The translations under genes and the position numbers were made by a program. Below the pieces are notes generated by a model. The model did not search any database and was not told where the DNA came from. It worked only from the letters and a program-made list of their open reading frames with translations. Source: Kiritimatiellia bacterium (GTDB lineage Bacteria > Verrucomicrobiota > Kiritimatiellia > SLAD01). Taken from it: a DNA stretch of 5,420 nt. The stretch is from the NCBI GenBank assembly GCA_007127595.1, contig SKZA01000138.1:1-5420 (forward strand), given 5' to 3'. Numbering within the stretch: the stretch's first letter is position 1; each line of letters starts with the position of its first letter. Shown piece by piece: positions 1 to 5,420 of the stretch.

Positions 1-4
1 AGGA

Positions 5-28
5 GGAGTCCTGGTTGCTCAGGACTCC
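5..28. repeat. Hairpin with a 9-bp perfect stem at the window edge
   Basis: GGAGTCCTG (5-13) pairs perfectly with CAGGACTCC (20-28) over the 6-nt loop GTTGCT. A related half-motif, ACGACTCCTA, follows at 52-61, and a perfect 12-bp palindrome GCTCCGCGGAGC sits at 75-86. There is no T-tract on either strand, so a structured dispersed repeat or the end of a mobile element is as likely as a terminator. The remainder of 1-130 shows no gene. Confidence 0.45.
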
Positions 29-114
29 CCAAGCACCCAGAAAGTGTAACACGACTCCTAGATACAAGGGCGACGCTCCGCGGAGCCGGGCGGATGAACT
101 TGGAGGCCGGCATA

Positions 115-128
115 GCCGATGGTTCGGC
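115..128 (-). terminator. Small hairpin directly after the antiporter stop codon
   Basis: Two bases after the TAA, on the minus strand, GCCGA and TCGGC form a 5-bp stem with a 4-nt loop (ACCA). There is no T-tract behind it, so if it works at all it is a weak or processing-type 3' end rather than a classic intrinsic terminator. Confidence 0.2.
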
Positions 129-130
129 AC

Positions 131-1222
131 TTACCCTCCGCGCTGGAACAGATACACCAGATAGCCCACATACGCGGCGAGCAGTCCGGCCCCCTCCCAG
201 CGATTGATGACGAAGCCGGTGCGCAGGATCGGCAGGCTGATCAACGCCACCGCCAGCATGACGCCGAGATCGATCCAGGCCACTCCGTTACCTTCCACCC
301 CGAAGAACAGTGCGGACAGACCTAGAATACAGAAGATGTTGAAGATGTTGGAGCCGATCGCATTGCCGACGGCCATGTCCCCCTCGCCTTTGAACGAGGC
401 GACCATGGACGTCGCCACTTCCGGGAGGCTCGTGCCGATGGCGACTACCGTCAATCCGATCACAAATGCGCTGACCCCGAGCCACTCGGCGACGGTCACC
501 GCGCCCAACACAAAGATGTGCGCTCCGGGAAGCAATAACAGCAAGCCGAGGATCACCATGCCGGCGCTCCACGGGGTGGTGTAGGTCTTCGGCGGCGCCT
601 CATTTTCGACTGGAGGGACGACCGCTGTGTCGTCCCGATCTTGATCATGACCCGGTTCGGACGGGACGGAGCCCGTCCCTCCATGAAGGTGTGCCGGCGA
701 AAGTGGAGGGACGACCTCCGTGTCATCCCCGGACCGCACGGAGGCGGTCCCTCCAGGCGACATGGATGATCGCAGTTCTGCACGCGAAAGACGGATGCTG
801 AAGACGGTGTAAGCGATCAGCGCCGCGAACAGCAGGCCGCCCTCGATACGGCCAAGCCGGCCGTTCCACAACATGACGCACAGGATTACCGAGGCGAGGA
901 GCATGATGGGGACTTCGCGTCGTATCACTTGGCGCTCCACGCGAATGGGCCGGATCAGCGCCGCGAGACCGAGCACGAGCGCGATATTGGCGATGTTGGA
1001 ACCGATGACGTTGCCGAGGGCGATGGCGCTATCGTGTTCCATAGCGGCTTTGAAACTGACCACGAGCTCCGGCGAACTGGTGCCGAAGGAAATGACGGTC
1101 AAGCCGACCACAAGCGGCGAGATGCCCACGCGCAAAGCGAGTGACGCGCCGCCGCGCACGAGCGTTTCCGCGCCCGCGTAGAGCAGGACGACCCCCGCCA
1201 GCAGTTGGAATGCGGTTAGCAT
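131..1222 (-). CDS. CaCA-family calcium/sodium antiporter (YrbG-like) with a repeat-expanded central loop
   Basis: Predicted inner-membrane cation/Ca2+ exchanger that would extrude Ca2+ in exchange for Na+ (or H+). It shows the inverted-repeat architecture of the family. The alpha-1 motif is GTSSPEL at residues 47-53 with GNVIGSNIANI at 70-80. The alpha-2 motif is GTSLPEV at 263-269 with GNAIGSNIFNI at 286-296. The presumed cation-binding acids are E52 and E268, and both halves look intact. About ten hydrophobic segments are visible, split by a hydrophilic loop at roughly residues 146-216. Usual bacterial members are about 310-330 residues; this one is 363, and the excess matches the 145-bp span of two palindromic repeats (611-755, residues about 156-204). 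I chose the ATG at 1222 (MLTAFQLL). An in-frame TTG at 1258 would add 12 residues, but it would lie only a few bases after the start site expected from the TTGACA box. No clear Shine-Dalgarno is visible; a 5-bp hairpin (1225-1239) sits directly before the ATG. The family call is firm; the ion coupling is inferred. Confidence 0.9.
   Translation of the reverse strand: MLTAFQLLAGVVLLYAGAETLVRGGASLALRVGISPLVVGLTVISFGTSSPELVVSFKAAMEHDSAIALGNVIGSNIANIALVLGLAALIRPIRVERQVIRREVPIMLLASVILCVMLWNGRLGRIEGGLLFAALIAYTVFSIRLSRAELRSSMSPGGTASVRSGDDTEVVPPLSPAHLHGGTGSVPSEPGHDQDRDDTAVVPPVENEAPPKTYTTPWSAGMVILGLLLLLPGAHIFVLGAVTVAEWLGVSAFVIGLTVVAIGTSLPEVATSMVASFKGEGDMAVGNAIGSNIFNIFCILGLSALFFGVEGNGVAWIDLGVMLAVALISLPILRTGFVINRWEGAGLLAAYVGYLVYLFQRGG
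611..683. repeat. REP-like palindromic element, copy 1, in frame inside the antiporter gene
   Basis: A 73-bp element with perfect 10-bp terminal inverted repeats, TGGAGGGACG (611-620) and CGTCCCTCCA (674-683). It also folds as two side-by-side hairpins. GGGACGAC (615-622) pairs with GTCGTCCC (629-636) over a 6-nt loop. GGACGGG (659-665) pairs with CCCGTCC (672-678) over the loop ACGGAG. On the minus strand it is translated in frame as GGTGSVPSEPGHDQDRDDTA followed by VVPP. I know this type of TGGAGGGAC-bounded palindrome as a dispersed repeat in PVC-group genomes, where its other frame yields EGRAPSRP-type peptides. That familiarity is recall, not a search result. Confidence 0.8.
704..755. 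repeat. REP-like palindromic element, copy 2, in frame inside the antiporter gene
   Basis: A 52-bp element with 9-bp terminal inverted repeats, TGGAGGGAC (704-712) and GTCCCTCCA (747-755). The two halves form a nearly complete palindrome, with CCTCCGTG on the left mirrored by CACGGAGG on the right. It can alternatively fold as two hairpins. GGGACGAC (708-715) pairs with GTCATCCC (722-729) with one mismatch, over the loop CTCCGT. GGACCGC (731-737) pairs with GCGGTCC (744-750) over the loop ACGGAG. The two loops are reverse complements, and ACGGAG is also the loop of the right hairpin in copy 1. It is translated on the minus strand as GGTASVRSGDDTEVVPP. A 20-bp spacer (684-703) separates it from copy 1. 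Confidence 0.8.
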
Positions 1223-1269
1223 GCGCGTAAGTAATACGCAAACAGGCCATCCACACAACGATTTTCACA

Positions 1270-1299
1270 CCCACAGAACGCCCGCGTTATTTTTGTCAA
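1270..1299 (-). promoter_or_regulatory. Candidate sigma-70-type promoter of the antiporter gene
   Basis: On the minus strand a perfect -35 hexamer TTGACA (1299 to 1294) is followed by an A-rich start of the spacer (AAAATAACGCG). At 17-18 bp the -10 region reads CTGTGG or TGTGGG, a poor match to TATAAT, so activator help or a non-canonical -10 would be needed. The start site would fall near 1263, leaving a leader of about 40 bases before the ATG at 1222. This placement disfavours the TTG start at 1258. Confidence 0.45.
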
Positions 1300-1308
1300 G
1301 CCTCATCC

Positions 1309-1328
1309 AAATTGGCGATCGCCAATTT
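1309..1328. promoter_or_regulatory. Perfect 20-bp palindrome, candidate operator upstream of the antiporter
   Basis: AAATTGGCGATCGCCAATTT is its own exact reverse complement, with no mismatch and no spacer. It ends 10 bp upstream (in minus-strand terms) of the TTGACA hexamer at 1294-1299, about 50-55 bp before the likely transcription start. That is a typical place for a dimeric activator, or for an upstream repressor site. Which regulator binds is unknown. The absence of a T-tract and its position near a promoter argue against a terminator. The core GCGATCGC equals the cyanobacterial HIP1 octamer, but nothing else in the window suggests a cyanobacterium. Confidence 0.55.
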
Positions 1329-1384
1329 AGATGTGATATTTCGGGGCGGGAGAAAGTGGCTATTCCGCATTTCTTCGCGTGTTC

Positions 1385-1463
1385 GCGTTCCTCTTCTACG
1401 GCAGGAAGACCGGGCACAACCCCTACAAAGAGCGTCTTTGCGTTCCTCTTCTAAGGCGGGAAG
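1385..1463. repeat. Pair of 24-bp direct repeats in the gap after the large gene
   Basis: Copies at 1385-1408 and 1440-1463 match at 22 of 24 positions. Both begin GCGTTCCTCTTCTA and end GGAAG, with a 55-bp period. The preceding bases, CTTCGCGTGTTCGCG and GCGTCTTTGCG, look like degenerate units of the 'TTCGCGTCTTTGCG' type intergenic repeat seen in several environmental bacterial phyla. A 6-bp hairpin, CAAAGA (1426-1431) with TCTTTG (1435-1440), lies between the copies. It has no following T-tract on the minus strand, so it is at best a weak terminator for the upstream gene. Confidence 0.55.
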
Positions 1464-1548
1464 CGAACCCGGTCATAGCCCGGCTGGGCGTCGTATCTCA
1501 CGAATCGGCGCATCCCCGAACGGAGCGCCCCCTCGCTATTCTCCCCGA

Positions 1549-4500
1549 TTACGGCTCCGACTGATCCAACTCGATACGGAAGAATCCACCGCCGCCATTC
1601 AGGGGCAGCGCATTCGTCATGCTGCCGCGTCCTCCACCATTGTCGGGCATGTAGGACGAATAGATGTTACTCCATGCGGCCGGATGCAATGTCGGGCTAT
1701 GTTGGATATGGTAGTTGCGATCCTGGCCGGCGCCCCAATCGGCCAACATATCTCCGTTGACGAAGTTCAACGCATCGAACTTGAACGTATGTGACGTCTC
1801 ACGCGGATCCAAGTTCAACAGATACGATTCCCGCAAGGTATGGCCGTTGGCGCCCACCGTATTCCCCGCATCGGGATCATTCACATCTGTGCCCGGCGCA
1901 AATTCCGCATACCAACTGTCCGGGATGCCATCATCGTTGCTGTCGGTATCGTCATCGTCGGCAAGCCGCGTGATCGTCACCGAATCGCTAACCGGCGTCG
2001 GCTCGCCCGATCCGGGTTCGGTGATGATCAGATTGTTGAAATATAGATTCCTTTTGCCGTCCGAATCGTGATCGCCGCCTGTATAGAGTCGGAAACCGCC
2101 AAGTTCCGCGTCCGCGACGGTGGTGCTCCATGTGTCCGACCAATCGTCCGCGGCACTGGTTCCCGTTACTTGGATCTCCAGACTATTTCCGGCCTGCGTG
2201 ATGCTGAAATGCAACACCATATCCTCATAATAATCGAAAGGTGCTCCGCCGTATCCGTCATCAGTGATGTTGAAATTCCATATTTCATTCTCCTGCGCGA
2301 ATCCTTCCGGATCAAAGAGGCTCAATCCTCGACCACCCGAACGCCATTGTACGGAGAGGGTGATGGCAAATGTGTACCCATCTCCCCATTCCGCAATTCC
2401 GCGCTGGGCATTAGCCCACTGCTCGCTGTGACCGAACATGCCAAAAGCCACGCCCCCGGTGTTGACATCGCCATGTTCATAGGCGGTACTGTTCCCTATA
2501 AAGAATCCTGAATCTTCACCATCATCCCACATATTCCAAGCACCAAAACCGGTTCCCTGATTCGCATCGTCCTCCCATGCAGGCGGATCGTAGTTATCCG
2601 CCCGGTCTTCACCCACCACCGTTTCACCGCCGCCCGGGATCTCGCCGGACACGATGATTTCGTTGGCGCCAACGGCTAGCGCGATATCCTCGATCGTCCA
2701 CGGCGTCTCCGCCGCGATGGAGCCGGAACCATCGGTCAACACGTTGGTCCAGAAGATCGATCCGGCCACGTCATCTGCCACGCCTTGCAAGGTGTAGCTT
2801 TCCACACCATGACCGACCGTAATATCCTCTTCCGGATCGGTAATCTGGAAGCCGGTCGGCAAGATGACCTCATCGCAGTCCGCGATGTTCACGTACCAGT
2901 CATTGCCATTGTTATTATCCCATCCACCAACGCCGTCGTTGAAGACAAAGTTCAGGACTTCGGTACCCGGCGGCGGGTTATAGGTGTAACTCCAATGGTT
3001 GCCTTCCCAGGTCATGGCGGGGTCCGGATCAATGACGTTATTCCATCCATTGCGCCCGATGTGAATGTACACCTGCTCGGCGCCGGCGATCGGGCGACCC
3101 GACGGATTGAACCGGATGGTTACCGGATCGCAGCCGACCGGTTCCGCCGGAACGGTCGAGAGCGTCGGTAACGGTTCGTCGTCAGAGCAATTGATCACCG
3201 TGATGTGCCAATCATTTTCATTGTTGTTTTCCCAGTTGCCCTCGCCGTCGTTGAATACAAAGTTGATGCTGTAGGTGTCGTTCGGCACGTTCAGTGTGAA
3301 TTCCCAAGCGATACCATCTTGCGTCATGGCATAATCGGTCCATGTCGCGTCATCGTTATATCCGAGATGGATATTCATCGCCGAGGCGCCCTGCAGGATG
3401 CCTTCATTCGGATAGTAGCGAATCGTGACTTCCGTCCCACAGCCGTCGGGCGTTTGCGGATTCCATGTGACAATGCGCGGTCCAATCGGCGCGTCGCAAT
3501 CGCGAATACTTGTGGTCCAGTTCTGGCCGTCGCGACTGTCACTGATGGTGCCCGCGCTGTTCTCAAACCAGACGATGGCGCTGGCGGGCTTGCCCGGGAC
3601 TTCCAGGGCAAAGGTCCACACATCGGTCGCCGTATTGGTCATCGTGTACGGCGTCCACGTGTCGCCGGCGTCGAAGCTGATCTGCATGATCACCGGGCTG
3701 ACGCCTTCGAGCGGGCCGTTGGCGGCGTGATAGGTCACCCCCAGCGGCGCGCAATCGCGCGGATCGGAGGAGAACTGCACGCCGGACGAGGGCAATTCGC
3801 CATCGTCTTCGACGAAGACATGCTGGATTTCCGTGCGCGTTACGTTGCCGTGCGTGTCCTCGGCTTCGATGTAATAATCAAAGTAGCGTCCGCGGAAATT
3901 CGGATAGACGGAATCGTCGATCTTCACGAAATACTGATCCGCGATCTCTGGCGAGGTCACCACGAAATCGATTTCGCCATGGCTCGCGATGGCGTTGAGT
4001 TCCGCGCGTGTGTTCGGAAGTACGCGCTTCGTCATCGGGATCGTTACCCAATCCGACACGTTCGGGCCGCCGGCGTACGTCAGGTTTTCGTGATGCCCGT
4101 TACGGAAATTCTCATTATTGTACGTGTGACGGATTTTGAGTTCCATGCGTTCAATGCCGGAGACGTCGTGCGCCAGCGTCCAGATGTAGAACCAGGACGG
4201 ATTTTCCTTCAGGTAAGCGCCGTCGCCTTCCGGGACGTGGTTAAACCAGCCAAAGGTATAACCGCCGGGATTGTACGGGAAGCGTTGAGGCTTGAGCACC
4301 GTGGGGCCGGTTTCGTCCAAGTGCATGCGGGTGCTCATCCAATCCTGCAAGGTCTCAATCGTTCGGCGCGCCGCCAAGCCGGGCTTGGTCTCGTCGTCGT
4401 TGCCGAGTCCTCCATAATATTGGAAGCCTGAATCCAATCCTTTGAGATAGATGTGCCAGGCCAGTTCCACTTCGTTCGGGTCTGTCCAGGTCCCGTCCCA

Positions 4501-5420
4501 ATCATAAGGCGCCTGAATCTTCCACGCCTCTACATCGCCGCCCTGATCGCGCTTGATCTGTTCAGCGGTGATCACCCAGTTGGCGCCCGCCATTTTCGGC
4601 GCGTAGGCAAAGAACTTCAGCGCCCATCCGTTTTCGATATCAATAACCGTGTTGGGATACGTGGTCGGGCTGTTCTGCGTCAGGCGCACCGGCGGCTCGA
4701 TCCATTTCAGGAAGTAGGGCGAGCCGTAACACATTTCGGGAAAGATCCAGGCCCCCTCCTCAATGTGCGTGGTCGGGGCGTGATGTCCGAATTGATTCAC
4801 AAAATCCTGAATCGCCGTTATTTGATAGCCCGCACCGGCGCTATGATTGAATAAGTCGGGCGTATTCTCCAGCCAGGACGAGCTGCCGCCGCCCCAGGCG
4901 TTGTCCCCATCGGTCGCCGGCATGACCAGCACGGGGCGATTCGGATCGTTTGCGTGCGGCGCAATATTGTCCACAATAAAGCCGATACCTTCTCCTGCAT
5001 ATCCGTGCCGGTAGCTCAAGTAGTCATCAGAGGGCACGGCGATCATGCTCTTCACGTCGCCCGTTTCGGGGTCGACATATTCCACGCGATGCAATTGATA
5101 GGCGAAAGGCGATGCGTTCCACGTGCCCATACCGACGTGCGGGTTGCTGTAGAACCAGCCGTTGTTTATCGTTGGGCCGATTTGGTCCGCGCGATTAGGC
5201 GGGCTTGAGTTGATCTGAAAGTTTTCGGGCGTGAGATGATCGTTGTACGAAGGGCTGGTCCGGCTGATGTGATGGCTGGCGACAATCAGCCAGTCGTATC
5301 CTTCGTCCACCAGCACATCGATAATGTCGCGGGAATAGGCCATTTCCGTCGGGAAGAACCCCTTGGAGTGGTCGCTCTTATCGGATTCCCCTCCCCATGC
5401 TTTCCACCACGCTTCCTTGA
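1549..5420 (-). CDS. Large multimodular GH57-like alpha-glucan hydrolase with starch-binding modules, 5' end outside window
   Basis: The reading frame is open to the window edge (last full codon ends at 5418), so the N-terminus is missing. There are 1289 visible codons, ending in TAA at 1549-1551. Residues here are counted from the internal ATG at 5343. That ATG is not the start: 25 codons precede it, including FFPTE, whose Glu (5344-5346) fits the GH57 region-3 nucleophile. PATDGDNAWGG at 142-152 fits region 4, with D145 as candidate acid/base. AWHIYLKGLDSGFQYYGG (295-312) resembles the C-terminal GH57 helical motif. Next come an Ig/fibronectin-like beta region (about 343-515), three CBM25-like starch-binding modules (531-823), a glucodextranase-B/Ig-like domain (828-902), a ConA-like beta-sandwich (about 918-1108, containing NQGTGFGAWNMW), the Asp-rich motif DDDDTDSNDDGIPDSW (1129-1144) and a terminal module ending GFFRIELDQSEP. 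Six of its seven visible cysteines pair around the starch-binding modules, implying an extracytoplasmic location. The likely role is hydrolysis of starch or glycogen. The specific activity (amylase, pullulanase or branching) cannot be told. The GH57 assignment rests on short motifs, and regions 1 and 2 are off-window. Confidence 0.78.
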   Translation of the reverse strand, partial: KEAWWKAWGGESDKSDHSKGFFPTEMAYSRDIIDVLVDEGYDWLIVASHHISRTSPSYNDHLTPENFQINSSPPNRADQIGPTINNGWFYSNPHVGMGTWNASPFAYQLHRVEYVDPETGDVKSMIAVPSDDYLSYRHGYAGEGIGFIVDNIAPHANDPNRPVLVMPATDGDNAWGGGSSSWLENTPDLFNHSAGAGYQITAIQDFVNQFGHHAPTTHIEEGAWIFPEMCYGSPYFLKWIEPPVRLTQNSPTTYPNTVIDIENGWALKFFAYAPKMAGANWVITAEQIKRDQGGDVEAWKIQAPYDWDGTWTDPNEVELAWHIYLKGLDSGFQYYGGLGNDDETKPGLAARRTIETLQDWMSTRMHLDETGPTVLKPQRFPYNPGGYTFGWFNHVPEGDGAYLKENPSWFYIWTLAHDVSGIERMELKIRHTYNNENFRNGHHENLTYAGGPNVSDWVTIPMTKRVLPNTRAELNAIASHGEIDFVVTSPEIADQYFVKIDDSVYPNFRGRYFDYYIEAEDTHGNVTRTEIQHVFVEDDGELPSSGVQFSSDPRDCAPLGVTYHAANGPLEGVSPVIMQISFDAGDTWTPYTMTNTATDVWTFALEVPGKPASAIVWFENSAGTISDSRDGQNWTTSIRDCDAPIGPRIVTWNPQTPDGCGTEVTIRYYPNEGILQGASAMNIHLGYNDDATWTDYAMTQDGIAWEFTLNVPNDTYSINFVFNDGEGNWENNNENDWHITVINCSDDEPLPTLSTVPAEPVGCDPVTIRFNPSGRPIAGAEQVYIHIGRNGWNNVIDPDPAMTWEGNHWSYTYNPPPGTEVLNFVFNDGVGGWDNNNGNDWYVNIADCDEVILPTGFQITDPEEDITVGHGVESYTLQGVADDVAGSIFWTNVLTDGSGSIAAETPWTIEDIALAVGANEIIVSGEIPGGGETVVGEDRADNYDPPAWEDDANQGTGFGAWNMWDDGEDSGFFIGNSTAYEHGDVNTGGVAFGMFGHSEQWANAQRGIAEWGDGYTFAITLSVQWRSGGRGLSLFDPEGFAQENEIWNFNITDDGYGGAPFDYYEDMVLHFSITQAGNSLEIQVTGTSAADDWSDTWSTTVADAELGGFRLYTGGDHDSDGKRNLYFNNLIITEPGSGEPTPVSDSVTITRLADDDDTDSNDDGIPDSWYAEFAPGTDVNDPDAGNTVGANGHTLRESYLLNLDPRETSHTFKFDALNFVNGDMLADWGAGQDRNYHIQHSPTLHPAAWSNIYSSYMPDNGGGRGSMTNALPLNGGGGFFRIELDQSEP
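2875..3753 (-). repeat. Three tandem CBM25-like starch-binding modules, each bracketed by a cysteine pair
   Basis: This stretch of the large gene encodes three homologous beta-sandwich modules of about 85 residues. With residues counted from the ATG at 5343, module 1 runs C531-C616 (3496-3753), module 2 C635-C719 (3187-3441) and module 3 C738-C823 (2875-3132). Each opens with Cys, then a strand ending in an aromatic or proline-rich turn (VTYHAANG, VTIRYYPNEG, VTIRFNPSG), then a strand carrying the 'hxG.n.W' type segment, then an aromatic strand, and closes with a D/N-C motif. Modules 2 and 3 share NFVFNDGxGxWxNNNxNDW, the hallmark C-terminal half of CBM25 starch-binding domains. Module 1 keeps the fold-type pattern but has WFENSAGTISDSRDGQNW there. 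The modules have clearly diverged at DNA level, so this is not a recent duplication. The disulfide pairing is inferred from the regular positions. Confidence 0.75.

Larger units (their letters stand above)
1223..1548. other. Intergenic region between the large gene and the antiporter
   Basis: A gap of about 325 bp with no credible gene; short frames crossing it on the plus strand are low-complexity readings of the repeats. It holds the direct-repeat pair, the 20-bp palindrome and the TTGACA box described separately. The part just after the stop codon at 1549 has only weak stems, such as GGCGC (1507-1511) with GCGCC (1525-1529). No convincing rho-independent terminator for the large gene was found. 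Confidence 0.7.

Noticed and set aside
611..755. Frameshifted or broken antiporter
   Set aside because: The frame is continuous through the repeats and both alpha motifs are intact on either side, so it is an in-frame expansion rather than a pseudogene.
553..783. Minus-strand frame containing EGRAPSRP
   Set aside because: This is an alternate-frame reading of the two palindromic repeats inside the antiporter gene. It is useful as a repeat signature, not as a gene.
1309..1328. HIP1 (GCGATCGC) as evidence of a cyanobacterial origin
   Set aside because: It occurs as one copy in a longer palindrome, and the rest of the window points to a PVC-type bacterium.
1385..1463. CRISPR array
   Set aside because: Only two imperfect copies, no dyad-symmetric repeat of typical length and no cas gene.
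1312..1794. Plus-strand frame of 160 codons across the intergenic gap
   Set aside because: It begins in the palindrome, reads through the direct repeats and then runs antisense into the large gene. It has no domain and no ribosome-binding site.
3205..4431. A 408-codon open frame on the plus strand opposite the large gene
   Set aside because: It lies wholly antisense to a frame with clear domain structure. Its translation is rich in Arg, Val and Ile with no recognisable domain, as expected for a shadow of a GC-rich gene.

Overview
This window carries two genes, both on the minus strand, with repeat-bearing gaps around them. The composition is moderately GC-rich. The large protein ends in a calcium-binding-type Asp-rich motif (DSNDDGIPDSWYAEF) followed by a short C-terminal beta module. 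A family of TGGAGGGAC...GTCCCTCCA palindromes is also present. From general familiarity, this combination fits the PVC superphylum, most likely Kiritimatiellota or Verrucomicrobiota. No marker gene is present, so the taxonomic placement is inference.

Right to left, in the direction of transcription: positions 5420 to 1549 hold the 3' part of a very large modular protein gene that is still open at the window edge (1289 codons visible). Its visible N-terminal part looks like a glycoside hydrolase family 57 catalytic domain, the alpha-glucan-active retaining family. It is followed by an Ig/fibronectin-like beta region, three starch-binding (CBM25-like) modules each bracketed by a cysteine pair, a glucodextranase-B/Ig-like domain, a ConA-like beta-sandwich, the Asp-rich motif and a C-terminal module. 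This is the layout of an extracytoplasmic starch or glycogen degrading enzyme.

Positions 1548 to 1223 form a gap with three notable items: a pair of 24-bp near-identical direct repeats, a perfect 20-bp palindrome, and a TTGACA promoter element just downstream of the palindrome. Positions 1222 to 131 encode a CaCA-family Ca2+/Na+ antiporter with both alpha repeats intact. Its central cytosolic loop is enlarged by two REP-like palindromic elements that read through in frame. This is the most unusual thing in the window. Positions 130 to 1 are non-coding and hold small hairpins.

The two genes have no obvious shared pathway. The antiporter appears to have its own promoter, so co-transcription is not required by the layout.
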